NCBI RefSeq assembly: GCF_027580225.2
Contig: NC_073357.2
Location: 42,060,001-42,124,000, forward strand
Length of the DNA: 64,000 nucleotides
Direction of reading: 5' to 3'
Origin: Misgurnus anguillicaudatus
Lineage: Eukaryota > Chordata > Actinopteri > Cypriniformes > Cobitidae
In this document: positions 1 to 12,026 of the stretch, one piece after another
Position numbering within the stretch: position 1 is the first letter of the stretch
Layout of the letters: every line of letters begins with the position of its first letter
The notes under the pieces: model-generated
What the model was told of the DNA's origin: nothing
Database searches by the model: none
What the model saw: the letters and a program-made list of their open reading frames with translations, nothing else
Made by a program: the position numbers and the translations under genes

Positions 1-215
1 TTATGTATTGTTTTCTCGTAGTTTTTTTCCTATTTTCGTACCATTTTCGCTTGGGGTTGGGGTTAGAAGCACTGTTACATTTTTAGACATCCTAACCCAA
101 ACCCCAACTCCAGGCGAGAATAGTTTATAAGCAGATGAAAATCATGTAGAAACCAATACATAAAAGTACATCCTAACCCAAACCCTAAATCTAACCCCAA
201 CCCCAAACAACTTTC
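1..215. repeat. Partial copy of a TAACCC-containing interspersed repeat
   Basis: The stretch carries a 'CCATTTTCGCTTGGGGTT' block followed by interspersed CCTAACCC/CAAACCCC motifs. The same order of blocks recurs in the centre of the palindromic element near 60965-61165. This is therefore a diverged, truncated relative of that element, not telomeric DNA. The left end is outside the window. Confidence 0.5.
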
Positions 216-1636
216 TGTGAGTTGATGTTGGTAAAAATCATGTATTACATAAACAGAAAAATGGATGCTAATTTACTTAAAATATTTTTTTCTGTTTTCT
301 AAAAACAATGCTTTTATTTTCTATAAGACATATAAGGCTCAACTTAAAGTTGCACAAACAATGTGCAACAATGTTAAAAGTATACTCTTTCATACTTTCT
401 AATGTCTATGCTTAAACAAGAAGTCATTTTTTAAGGTCCTCCATGGTTTGGCTGAGTGACAACACCTTCAAGCATCACATCCAATCCTAAGAGACATTCG
501 TCTCTGTTAGCGTATTGACCAAGCAGAATTCAACTTCTTTTGACTGTAGTTTTAGGAGCAAAGTCCAGAAACCAGACCTCCTTTTGGGATTTCCTCTGCT
601 ACAAAAATGGCTATTGTCTCTATAGCCTCTAGCAAAAGCCAAAGCTGATCGTACAAAGGCTTAGTTCTCTCTTGTCTAAAGGTAGGCTTAATACAGCAAA
701 CCCTAGGAAAAAAAGCCAAAAAGCCTGCTTTGTGTTTAAAAATCAGAAAGACAAGGAAGAAATAAAAAACATGCTCTAGATTTGAACATGACATAAAAAT
801 AAGTTAATATCCAAGTATTAACATTGTCTTACAAGTGACAAAAGTAATCAAGATTGTCTTTTAATTTATGTTTTTCTTTGTTCATGTAATTCGCATATAT
901 TAATTTTGATGTTCACACAATGCCAATTGCTAAAAAAATGTAAATGTGGCCCAAATGGTGGTAATTGGTTTGTAATACAAAATGTAACAAAAACAAATGA
1001 ATACAAAATGCTCATATAAAATAAAGAGGCTGAAGTTGAGGCTGGTGATCAACATTTTTTAAGATCAAGTACCTCCTTTAAAGGACTGTTTATTGAAATT
1101 ATTGAAGGTTCAATTTCTATTTTTTACCCTAGTAATGGAAAATGCCATATAAGTTTCTCCTGGGAACACTAAAAAAGATAGATATGGCTAATCCTTTCTG
1201 TTTCAATGTTTTCCCCACTGAAACACTTGACCTTCATCGTCATGTCACAATGATTAGCTACTGCTGCTGTGTAGCTCATTTTTCCACATCAACACAGGGA
1301 CATCGGCCTGGGAGTTTAATTGCAGCCAAAGCAACAAACAACTCCATGTTGACAATCAGGTCTTATTAGATTCCCGCTTGCATTTCCCATCCCTGTCATT
1401 CAGTGGAAGGCAAGGTTGTATGAGGCCATTAATATTCACAGCATCCTAGCACATTATTGAAGCTCTAAATGGAGAAGAAGATTGCTTTATCTGCCACAAC
1501 TTCATGGCCAGACATAAAGAAAGGGTAAAAACATGGCAAAACAGAGTAAACCCGTTTTGCACGAACTGAGTATTTTGAAAGGACTCCATTGGTTAATAAC
1601 TGGATACCTGGATGAAGTTGTCGTGGTTTATATGCA
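216..1636. other. AT-rich non-coding stretch, nothing recognised
   Basis: Only short, compositionally random open frames are present, with no protein-family motif, no clear inverted repeat and no RNA gene. It is probably unique or very old repeat-derived intergenic or intronic DNA. Confidence 0.5.
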
Positions 1637-1811
1637 ACAGGTTATTTTCAACCGAGCTTTGGGTCAAAAAGGGAGGAACCTAGCAGAATCCAGAAAATGT
1701 TATATTTGACCCAACAATGTGTTAAAACAACCCAGTATTTTGGGTTGAAACAACTCAGCATGGGTTAAATTACAACCCAGCGGGTTGAAAATAACCCAGC
1801 ATTTTTAGTGT
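1637..1811. repeat. CACTA-ended short repeat rich in GGGTT/AACCC
   Basis: The right end reads, on the minus strand, CACTAAAAATGCTGGGTTAT, followed by multiple 'aaCCCAgca/GGGTT' alternations. CACTA termini are the hallmark of EnSpm/CACTA elements, and a repeat of this form is common in cyprinids (recalled). The left end is not clear, so the copy looks truncated. Confidence 0.5.
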
Positions 1812-3126
1812 CTATAAACAAAATGTAGGTAAACATTTTTTAACTATTCAAGGCCAAAAAAAGTATCATTTTTAATTGCAATCGATCTTATTTAGATTCA
1901 AGGTTTTTATTGCCGTATGTACCTTTAATAAAAATTCTTGAATCTAAATAAGCTCATTTGAATATAAATAGCACCAATTACATTTAAATGGCTGGGTTCA
2001 AGATAAGACCAGTAAAACATCTGCCCGACTAAAGGAAAGAGTTTCCCAAGTCTCTTGTTACAAGGTATAACAGTAACCGTTAACACCTGTCGTGGCTATA
2101 GAGGTAATTTAACAAAACATTAAATGGGGTCTTACAGCAAAAATGTGTGTTTTACACATATTACTCCTGAATAGCTAAGACATAATTTAAAAAATTTGAA
2201 CAGAAGTGTCTCAAAATATGTTTTATAATAGTTAAGAAAGAGAAGTGAATTCCATTTAGGATAAAATTGAGTCAATTTATCCCAGACATCTTCCCAAATC
2301 AGCTCTTCTCGTCTTTTCATGCAGCCTCAGCCTTTGTATATTATGGAGCCTGTTTATATAAGTGTTGCTCATTTGCATTCCCGACTACCCTCTCCCAGAT
2401 GTCCAGCCCATTGACACTTTTATTGTTCGGATTCTGTATTGTTGAAACAAATACAAAGTGTTTCAAGACTTAAGCAAAACGGCAAAGCTGCTGGGCATGG
2501 TCTCCACTAAATGGTAATCTATTTAGGGCAGATCAACCACTAGTTCTCTCAAACAAATTGTTTTTCTTTGTTAAAGATGACAATTTAGCGTAAATCCATT
2601 TGCCTGTGTAATAAATCTGACTTTTACTTTCTGAATTTCAGACTGTTTAGGTTGATACATTTTGTTAAATTCCTAATTAGATAACATTTTGGAAATATTG
2701 CACTTTATTTCTTGTAAACACGATACTTAAATCAAAATAATGCAATTAAACTCATAATCGCAGCAAGTATAATCACATTAAAATGTGGTGTATGCCAATT
2801 CTAATTGCAATATGGCCATGTAAACACTTTTATTGCATCTATAATGGACTAGATTGAAGTGTGCATGTGTTTTTGTCACTCACCTTAACCGCAAATTTGC
2901 AATAAACTTGACATTAGGAAGTTTTCCCTGAACTGTGTCAACACAACTCGCTGCCAGCAGTCTTGCCTTCATTCAGAAACAACGCAAAGTATGCGACAGC
3001 AGCATAACCATTACAGACATTGTTATAATATTTTAGTCTTTATTTCGGCACAGAATAACAAAATACATTCATGGAAGCATGTTTGTCATTTAACGTAAAT
3101 GAATTAAAACACCAGTAAAACATACA
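1812..3126. other. AT-rich non-coding stretch, nothing recognised
   Basis: No coding motif, RNA gene or paired terminal repeat was seen. Two short overlapping opposed open frames near 2130-2470 have no recognisable protein features. Confidence 0.45.
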
Positions 3127-3314
3127 TACAGTGCCAAGAAAAAGTTTTTTGGAATTACATGGTTTTCTGAATAAATATGTCATAAAATGTGATTTGATCT
3201 TCATCTAAGTCAATGGTATTGACAAACATAATGTGTCTAAAAATAATAACACAACAAATTCTGATCTTGTATTTATTGAGAACAACTAAAAACGTTATAG
3301 TGCTTGTGGAAAAA

Positions 3315-3727
3315 GAATGGCCCTGTCCCAAATGGCACACTCCGGACTTGTTGACCTCCTCAGAGTCCACACTTTGATGACATCATGTAGAACAGACCCT
3401 AGGGACCCTTGACGTGAGTCTAAAAGGTGCACCGAAGTTGTATTTTGGGACAGACTCAAGCGTCACGCGGGAAATAGGAAGAGAAGTTGAAGGTCTGATT
3501 TCTCTTTCGCAAGGACTTCTGGATTGGTAGAGTGCGCGAAGCCAGCTACAGTGCGGGCTTCGCCGAAGACCGCATCAAGGGTTCAAAGGGGATACTGATG
3601 AGCACACTTTGGAGCATAAAAATGACAGATGGGACACCCTACGGACTTATAGACTAAGCGAGCATGCGCAATTTACGGCCACAAGACCGAAAGTCCACAT
3701 GAAGTGCATCATTTGGGACTTTGTGAT
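3315..3727. repeat. Short inverted-repeat element inside the Tc1-like element
   Basis: The left end contains CCCTGTCCCAAATGGCACAC and the right end contains 'tgcatcATTTGGGAC', an inverted match of about 12-15 bp around GTCCCAAATG. The segment lies between the Tc1 inverted repeat and the transposase start, where intact Tc1 elements have only a short spacer, so it is read as an inserted MITE. Exact ends and target duplication were not resolved. Confidence 0.5.
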
Positions 3728-4114
3728 AACTAATCACATATTTGAAAACTTCAATACTCATTTCTCGCTATAAAATGCAATTAAAATTTGTAAAAAGTGA
3801 AAATATAAATTTATTTACACTAAATTTATGCTCCAGACGTCTTCTTGGCTGCCATTTTTTTTTACTTGACCAGGCTTGACCAATCAGATTCCCCATGCGC
3901 ACACACACATAGAATTGTGGGACAGGACGATGGAGGTAACTCAGGGGTCAGGAAATAAACCTAACATTGGATTCGGACATGCCTTGATGCCTTGGAATGC
4001 TGCCTCAGAAGGCAGCAATTTAGAGTTTTCGAATGCAGCCGTGGACTACAGCTACTTTGACTAATAAAAAAGCCCTCAAACTTTTGGAGTTTGAAAGAAA
4101 AACACGCTTATGTG

Positions 4115-4788
4115 AGACATGCCCTGCCAAAAAGAGCTTTCAAAGGAGCTACAATCAATTGTTGCTTTACATAAAGCTGAAAAATGTTACAAAGTTATTT
4201 CAGCAGTCTACAGCAAATGGCAAACCATCTACAAAAGGAGATGCTTTAGGACTGTTGCTACTCTACCAAGAAGTGGGCACCCAGTCATGTGACACCAAGA
4301 ACCCAACGAAGACTCACTTATGAGGTAAAGAAACAACCCCGAATGACAGCCAAAGATTTAATGGCATCATTGGAACTTGCTAACATCACTGTTCATGAGT
4401 CTACAATACGTAAAACACTGAACAAACAGGGTTTCCACGGCAGGACACCACGAAGGAAGCCGCTGCTTACTGAAAAGAACATTGGGGAACAAACTCCTGA
4501 AGTTTGCAAAAGAGCACATTGACACTCCACAATGGTATTGGCAAAATGTTTTGTGGACTGATGAAACTTAGAAAAAAACACAGTGCAACATCTGGTGTAG
4601 AAAGGGCACAGCATAGCATCATGAAAACATCATCCCAGCTGTAAAGTACGGTGGCTTTATGCATCAGGGCCTGGCCAGCTTGCAATCATTGAGAGAAAGA
4701 TGAATTCCCAAGTATATGAGACAGTTCTTTAGGATAATGTGAGAATGTTTGTATGGCAGCTGAAACTGTGTAGAAGGTGGGTGATGCA
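4115..4788 (+). pseudogene. Tc1-like transposase pseudogene, N-terminal and central part
   Basis: This is the remnant of the IS630/Tc1/mariner transposase that cuts and joins the element's inverted repeats. Near 4127 the frame reads KELSKELQSIVALHKA, the first DNA-binding helix-turn-helix. Further on come TVATLPRSG, a second domain with KKQPRMTAKDLMASLELAN and STIRKTLNKQGFHGRTPRRK, and the first catalytic aspartate in VLWTDET. A TAG stop follows that motif directly. There are several frame changes and stops, and the reading shifts between frames around 4290. The coding sequence is then cut at 4788 by the CACTC-ended insertion and resumes at 8196. It was clearly a Tc1 family member and is clearly dead. 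Confidence 0.85.
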
Positions 4789-5628
4789 CACTCAAAAAAA
4801 TATTTAGGCCTAATTCATAAGATTTATGTATTTTGATTACATGTAACATTTCCATCCATTTGGATTACATACTTCTAATCTAAAAAAGACAAATAAACTT
4901 TATATGATAGATATTTTTTAGATATATGTAAATGAAACCAATAAAATTTATGTAATAGTTTTACTTAATCCAATGTGTTTTAAATGCATTAAAAAAATGG
5001 ATTATGTATTCTTTATTAATAAACCCAATTCACTTAAAATGCATTACATTTAGATATCTTACTAATAAACCATTTATATATTCCTCCCCCATTCACCCTC
5101 CTAAATCACAATATGCTATAACAAAAAAACCACAAAAAATAAAAGAAGAGCCAGACCACTTGGTTTTACATTTTATCAATTTATTTAATACTTCAAGGCA
5201 TTACTCATAAGGCAGCAAAAAAGAGCAGCTAACAACTAGCATGACAGCCATGGCTTATACACCTCGTAATGTGTGCAAAAATTAAATAAATAAGTGTGTT
5301 TCAGACATTTCAGCCACAATCAACCTCAATCCACAAATAAGTGCAAACATTTTGAGCAAACAGGCTGCAGAAATATAAAAAACCCTGTAAAACTCGAGGT
5401 AGACATAAATCAGGGACAACAACATTACTTTAACATTTTCAGAAATCTGTGACATGATGTAATAATAATAATTTAGAATGATTGGGTGGTAAGAAAAAAA
5501 AACACACATTGGCACATTGCATAGTGTTTTGAGTGGCTGTGTGCCATTAACAATTTTCATGCATCTCTAATTACATGTTAGATATACATCAATTACATTT
5601 TTCAAAAACTTTTCAACTTTTAAAATTG

Positions 5629-6428
5629 TTAAAGCAATGTTCCAGTTTGGTAAAACAAAAATCCCGATAATTTTCTAACCCCATATGTTTATGTTTTACT
5701 TTGTTCAGTCAAGAAGAAATAAAGTTTGAGTTAAAGATTCCAGGATTTTTCTCAATTTAAGACTATTTGACCTCAAGCTTACAGTCTCAATGCAGATTTA
5801 AAAGGGCTCCCAAAATTATACCGAATAAGGCACAAGGGTCCCATCTAGCCAAACGACCGTCATTTTCAAAAATAAAAATAAAAGAGGACTTTTAACTCAC
5901 AAAGTTTTGCACTAGCTGTGTGACACGCTAGCATGACATAATTGAAACTACCGCTCCAGCGTTTACAAGCGAGGAGAAAGAGGAGCGTTCAGATGTTGTT
6001 GTACTGTATGCGAAATGATACTACTTAATGTCTTTGGGTCCGTTTATTATTTAAAATGGTCCACATGTGCGTTTCACATTTGTGATGTGTAAACTTCAAC
6101 GTTATTACGTAGTACACAATGTCGCACTGTGTATCACATGGATAATGCAAGACAAGTTGTTGTGTTTTAAAAGTTTTCTTGCCAAAAATGATAATCTTTT
6201 GAATAGATAAAACCCTTATGCCTCGATTGGGATCGTTTAGAGCCCTTTAAAGCTGCTTTGAAACTTAACTGTTGAGGTCCAATAAGGTCTATTAAATTAA
6301 GAAAAATCCTGGAATGTTTTTCTCAAAAAACAATTTCTTCTTGACTGAACAAAAAAAGACAAGCATTTTCGATGACAGACAGTAAATTATCAGGATTTTT
6401 GTTTAATGAAAGTGCAATATTCCTTTAA
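5629..6428. mobile_element. Foldback element with long inverted repeats, family FB1 copy A
   Basis: The left arm begins TTAAAGCAATGTTCCAG and the inverted right arm begins TTAAAGGAATATTGCAC. Both continue through ACAAAAATCC-GATAATTT and TTTGTTCAGTCAAGAAGAAA, so the arms span roughly 300 bp each with divergence. The central part matches two other copies in the window (31037-33493 and 57190-59238), including GTTTACAAG, GAGGAGAAAGAGGA and TAAAATGGTCC blocks. It is non-coding and non-autonomous. It lies inside the CACTC-ended element and so is younger than it. Confidence 0.75.
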
Positions 6429-7221
6429 TGTTAAAAAGTTCACTTGTAAATGTACAAAAATGTACCCACTTTGAGGGGGATGCATCAGCATGTCTGTCAG
6501 GTATTCACTGAAGCATCTTTCAGTGATTGCTTGGTTGTATCAAGTCCAGTTCCATTAGGATTTTTTGAAAGGTCAAAGGTGCACCTGATGTTCTTCTGGT
6601 AGTTCAGTTTAAGTGCATAAATGAGTCCAAAAAGTAATTTCACACCCATGTGTGACACCAAGTAGGTTTTGCAAAACTTCCACTGTCTGTGCAATCCCCA
6701 ACTCACCAATTTCACAATTCTGGAGAAGAACAACAAAAAAATCAGTCCCAATAGCAGTCAAAGTGAAATTTTCAAAAATGTGCAGGCAAATTGTTTTACA
6801 AACTCTGATATTTAAAATATGTAGACTGATTCAAATGTGTAAAATAATAGAACATTAGTCACAAAACCATCAAAAGACCTGAAAACAGATAATCACCTTG
6901 TTTAATCATCTAGTTATCCATAAGATATTTATATACACACACGTGCACATACATACATATATATAAATAAATAAATAGATATAAAAATAGAGTAGGTTGA
7001 CATACACTTACCACATATTCTTTAATCTGTCTCTCCATGCCTTCTTTGAGGTAGATACAGATGTCTTCAACTAGAACAAGACAAAAAACCCACATTATTT
7101 AATGATTTTCTTTAACAATATTTTATGTAGATAATAGTTTTTATAGAGACAGATAAAGATTTTGTGAGACGAAGAGTATGTATTTTTCTGTTTCAGAAAT
7201 ATTGTGTCCCAGCATGTGTGT

Positions 7222-7400
7222 ACACTACCGTTTAAATGTTTGGAAAAAAGCCTCTTATGCTTATCATTACTGCATTTATTGAAAAAAAACCCCCACCTGT
7301 TTCAAATATTGACAATAAATCATCATATTAAAATGATTTCTAAATGATCATTTGACACTGGAATGATGAAAATCCAGCTTTGCATCAGAAATCAATATCT
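7222..7400. repeat. Fragment of a 'CACTACCGTTTAAA' interspersed repeat
   Basis: The segment starts TACACTACCGTTTAAATGTTT and ends near GAAAATCCAGCTTTGCATCA. Both blocks resemble a repeat common in cyprinid genomes (recalled, not searched). It is short and has no coding content. Confidence 0.4.
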
Positions 7401-8195
7401 TTGTAGCATAACTTACATACCCTGTCTAGCAGGTTGTCCCACCATATAGACGATGAAATGATGCTGTATCTGTAAAAAAAAAAAGTTTTAGTTAGACACA
7501 CAATGCACTCAACAACATAGTATAATTGTAACATTCTTTTGTTAATAAAGTCACAGAGATTATGATTATTTTATTCTGATAAGCCTATAGTCATTTCTAT
7601 GACTTTATTTATTTCTTAGGTTTCAAACATTAAACCACAAAAATTAACCAATAAAAGCAACAGACACTGCAGGGTAACTGACAACAGACCGTCTGTGTAG
7701 TGAGGTGTATTTTACTCTGAAACATGCAACGCGTCACACATGTAATTAAACAACAGACAATTATATTTAAGATATTCACATCAAACTTGTTAACTTTACT
7801 CACCTACAATTTGGCGATTGTAGACTAGTGAGATGACGATCCAGTCCAATGCAAAATGGCGAAGTCCATGTGCTGTAGCGTCTATTTTTGATTTTGGCGC
7901 CACCTCCTGACTGGAGTGTGAATAGACGTCATTTCCGCTTCTATTAAAGTCAGTTTCCTGAAATTTGTATGTAAACCAATCTCATAGAATTTATCTGGTT
8001 TGTTTCACGGCTAGATTTATTTAATTCATATTCATACATTTTAACTGATTAAATCTAATACTTTTTAAATTGAACAGATTTATATATATTCTAATAAATC
8101 GGATTACATATATTTTAAAAAACGAGTATTTAAATAAAATCTAAATGATCCAAATACTTAAAAGCTAATATTGCCAGGAATCGTTTTTTTGAGTG

Positions 8196-8405
8196 CAGCA
8201 GGACAACAACCCAAAACACAGAAGGAAGTCCACAACAGAATGGCTTCAGAAAAACAAAATCTGCCTTTTGAAGTGGCCAAGTCACAGCCCAGACCTCAAC
8301 CCAATAAAGTAAAATTCCTCCTCAACGATGTGCAGATCTGATCCACAGCTACAGGAAGCGCCTGGTTGGGGTTATTGCTGCCAAGGGGGGTCAACCAGTT
8401 ATTAA
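8196..8405 (+). pseudogene. Tc1-like transposase pseudogene, C-terminal part
   Basis: This is the continuation of the transposase cut at 4788. It reads [17 protein letters not shown], holding the second catalytic aspartate, then [15 protein letters not shown], where the family has NPIE. The third catalytic residue (Glu of the DDE triad) is therefore replaced by Lys (codon aag). Degenerate C-terminal coding follows ('…TATAGGAAGCGCCTGG-like', then GGTCAACCAG) up to the right inverted repeat. Confidence 0.8.
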
Positions 8406-8622
8406 TTCTAAGGGTTTACTTACTTTTCCACTGCCATTTTGACTGTTGAATGAGTGTGATCAGTAAAGGCATGAAAGATCAGAATTTTTGTTTTATTATT
8501 TTTAGACATATTTTGTTTGTCAATACCCTTGACTTGAATGAAGATCAGATCACATTTTATGACAAATTTATTCAGAAAACCATGAAATCCAAAAGGTTCA
8601 CATACTTTTTCTTGCAACTGTA

Positions 8623-11600
8623 TGTAAATTCATAATTTGTGCTGTGCATTGGGCTATATAAATAATAACCACAAGTGAATAATAAGAAAATAAAAAACTG
8701 CATGTAAACAGGAGTAAAGAGGTCATGTTACTGCGATTAAGTCCTTACTCTGATTATTGGAAATATTCACATTACTGGTAAACATGTAAACTTAGTCAAT
8801 GTCACTGAAATGACTGCAGAGAAATGAAGAGAAATCATTTTTTAATCCCAACCACTCATACGAGATATGCCAAGGTCATAACTGGCATCTAAATTTGTTA
8901 ATGTGATGTGACTTCTCTGTAATGATCTGAGAGTAGGAAATGTGTGTCATAAATATTACACAGTATTTGATTTATTAAATCGGTGTTCTTCTCGGAACAG
9001 GAAAAATTTTGAAAATAAAAAACGTGCACATAAGTGCTCACAGATGTGAGCTTCATTTCAGTGATAACCACACATATCCTAATATAAATCCTCCAGCTTT
9101 GAGCTACATCTGCTGCCCCTGCTGGTCAACACAGAAACTGCACAAAGCTTATACTCTGTGATGCTTCTCTATAAGTTTATCTTCTTTTTCTCACATAAAA
9201 GGATTTCTATAACAAGCATTTCTCACAGTGAAGCATTGTCTAATACATGTGAATCATTTTGGTAAAGTGCTCCATCAGAATAAATATATAAATGTGGAGT
9301 TAAATTAACTTTTCCACCCCCTTAAAATGAATGCCGTAATTCTGACATATCTAATGAATTTAGACATCTTTTTATATTTCACTTTCTTGAATAATAGCTT
9401 TGTTATTTCATGGCTACCATAAATGGTTTGGAGTTATAACAGTTATAAAGCATAGCTGTTCATGTACAGTACGCAGACATACGGTGCACATGCGGCCCCC
9501 CGCTGTTTGGATTCACACAGAGCTGAAGTTTCAATGCGGTCCCGTTTAATCCGCTACAGGCTTACAAGTCAGGTTCAGCACTGTACCTGCTGTCCATCAC
9601 TGTCAGACAGGATATGCATGAGGTAGGCAGTGCACATTCATGCACCACTGGACGACCCCGCACACCGAACCACACCACAAATCTTTTTTTTTTTTGAGTA
9701 CTACACGACACGTAGTATTCTCTGTGTCCTGCCAAACACATGCAAATCATTGCCTGCATCTAGAAGTGGAAAAACCTGCAAAATGATTTATGGTTGGAAG
9801 CGGTGATTATCACGTTTGCCTGCCATGTATCACATTCAGACCTGCATTTAAAAGACTTTTAAAAATAGCTCATATGTACATATCTAGGCCGAGCACATAA
9901 GCTAGTCCTATCCCAGGTGGTGGATGCAACCTTTGCTCATTTCATAAGTAATGTATTGCATCGTTTGCATTGCATCTTTTTCCATGGAAAATATTTTCCG
10001 ACTTAAAATTTGTAGTGAGCCTTTAATGCATATGATGTTTTACTCAGCTGAAATGGAAAAAAGCAATGAAAACAGCATTTAAATCTTTCAAGACTAGAAA
10101 TGTACTTGTGAATAAATGCAGATATAGCATTTACGACACATAGAATGTTAAGTTATTGTGTTTCATATTCTTGAGGCCATGTGAATACCCAAAGTGTTGA
10201 TTATGTCATTCTAAACTAAAGTAAGTTGCCAAAATTGTATCTCTGTAGTGCTGATATAAAACAGCATTGTGCGATTTAGATAGATAAATGTATACACGTG
10301 TATACACATCAATTCATAATTGCTGTAACTACGTTTTATGACACGTGACGTTGTCTAAGTTTTAAAGCTCTGTTTTCCACCCAAAGATAAACCTTTGGGC
10401 CACATTCTTTCAAAATTTCCTACTCTAATTTATCATTGTGTTGTATTTTCAGATTTCTGGTGAAATATGGTGAAAGGTTTCTGGTGTTTTATTGTGGTGT
10501 TATTTTTTAAACATGCTAAGTTGTCATCATTATACTTTATTTCTTAGAATGGATCGATATTTCTGAACTGCAGTTTGTTAATGGACAAGGGGATTCACTT
10601 TCCTTTTCAGTATCTTTCTTTTGCAAGATGAAGATGGAAAAAGATGAGTATCTCGTGGAGTAGACTTTTGAGATTAGCATCTCAATGTCTCAATCTCCCC
10701 TGACAAAAACAGTAAAAGCCACACTTATAAGACCATACCATTGTGCCATTTACTTTTATACGCTTTTATATAAGCAGACAATATATTAACAAGCAGATTT
10801 TAATAACCACAGTTTGACAGAGTTCTTATAGTTTTCCACAGATGTACTAAAATTAGATATACTGGCCTTTGGTTTTATTGGTTAAATTACTGTTTAGTTC
10901 TTTCAGAGTATTTCATAATTTGAAAAGCACATGAATAATATATACAGCACTGCAGGAGACTCATATCGGATAACAAGTGAGAAGCTTTGCCTCATTTTAT
11001 TTCATTAATCGCCTCTTACTTACGGGGCTTCTTCGCTGGTTTAAATAGTGACATTAATATCATTATGCAACCAATAGAAATCTGTCCTAAATTATACAAT
11101 TATCCACAGCGTAGAAATGCTGAACAAATTAAACTAAATTTGTGCTTGATGGTGCAAAACACACTGCCACCGTACTACTTTGTTGTGGATGGTAGCCAAG
11201 TTTACAGCAGTTGCTGTTTTAGCAGATTTTAATGTAATTATTACGTGGTTGCTTAACGTCCAAATCTAAATCTCTAGATTTTCTGATGCATAGTTTCTTT
11301 CAAGTCCTGCCTTCAGTGCTACAGTGTGGGACCTTTAAGTGAAAATCCTATCTGATTTGATAAAGTGGCAACACTTTACAGCAAAGCTCGTATTTGTTAC
11401 AAAAGTTGACTAACTTCAAGAAACAGGTTTTTCAAATCAGTAGTTGTTAACAGTAGTTACTGTAATAATGAACCAATACTGTAATAATGAATAATCTCAT
11501 TATCAAATTCATTATCGCAAATGTATCACCTGTGATAATGAATGTGATATTGCCTAGCTTGGTAGTGAACTACAGCTTTGTGTAGTAAATGCTGTTCAAT

Positions 11601-11720
11601 CTAAAAGCAGGTGATGGCAATTTTCTACTTATCACGGAACCGGCTTTACTGATGAGATGCGTGTGACAACCCCATCCGATATTTTACACCAGCCCTATGA
11701 ATAACTGATTGGTATTAACT
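8623..11720. other. Non-coding stretch, nothing recognised
   Basis: About 3.1 kb of AT-rich sequence. I saw no protein motif, RNA gene or paired terminal repeats. A minus-strand frame at 9562-9759 and a plus-strand frame at 10987-11232 have no recognisable features and are probably chance. Confidence 0.45.
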
Positions 11721-11947
11721 CAGGTTTTCAAAATGGGGTCTGGGGGACCCCCAATGGCCCTTCAAGAGGATCTAGAGGATCCCCAGAAAAATACTCAAAT
11801 TAATTTATTAGATGTTTATCTCTCGTTTCTTGCAACATACATACACTCCATAATTGTTTATATTTGCTCTGTACTGTTCTAGTGTGTTTACTTTATTACA
11901 GTCCCATTTATCTAACTCACAAAGTCATAATAAAGTTTGAAAACCCA
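11721..11947. repeat. Short hAT-type element with CAGG-TTTTCAAA ends
   Basis: The left end is CAGGTTTTCAAAATGGGGTC and the right end, inverted, is GGGTTTTCAAACTTTATT. This form (CAGGGGTTTTCAAA…) is typical of non-autonomous hAT elements in fish. The ends are eroded and no target duplication was seen. Confidence 0.5.
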
Positions 11948-12026
11948 TAAAGTAGCATTAAAAAGAGTAATGATGTAAAAATATAATGTTTATTGTTAGT
12001 TGATTACTATTTTTATATGCAGTAAC

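Larger units (their letters stand above)
4789..8195. mobile_element. 3.4 kb non-autonomous DNA transposon with CACTC ends
   Basis: The left end is CACTCAAAAAAATATTTAGG and the right end, read inverted, is CACTCAAAAAAACGATTCC, so 12 terminal bases match. It interrupts the Tc1-like transposase exactly where the family normally reads straight through (…GTGATGCA | GCAGGACAAC…), which confirms the boundary. The flanks are …GCA and CAG…, consistent with a 2-bp CA duplication. The AT-rich subterminal regions look loosely inverted. No transposase was recognised, and a foldback element sits inside (5629-6428). CACTA-like (EnSpm) membership is a guess from the CACT ends and short duplication. Confidence 0.7.
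3129..8620 (+). mobile_element. Decayed Tc1-like DNA transposon, split by nested insertions
   Basis: The left end starts CAGTGCCAAGAAAAAG and the right end, read on the minus strand, starts CAGTTGCAAGAAAAAG. The inverted repeats stay similar for about 200 bp (3129-3350 against 8405-8620), sharing for example TGGTTTTCTGAATAAAT. Both ends abut TA (3127-3128 and 8621-8622), the Tc1/mariner target. A plus-strand transposase remnant lies inside. The span of 5.5 kb is far above the usual 1.6 kb because another transposon (4789-8195) and a smaller insert (about 3315-3727) sit within it. It cannot code for an active enzyme. Confidence 0.85.

Noticed and set aside
1..215. Telomere-like TAACCC motifs
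   Set aside because: The motifs are irregular and interspersed and occur inside a transposable-element family also seen at 60965-61165, so this is not a telomere or a subtelomeric array.
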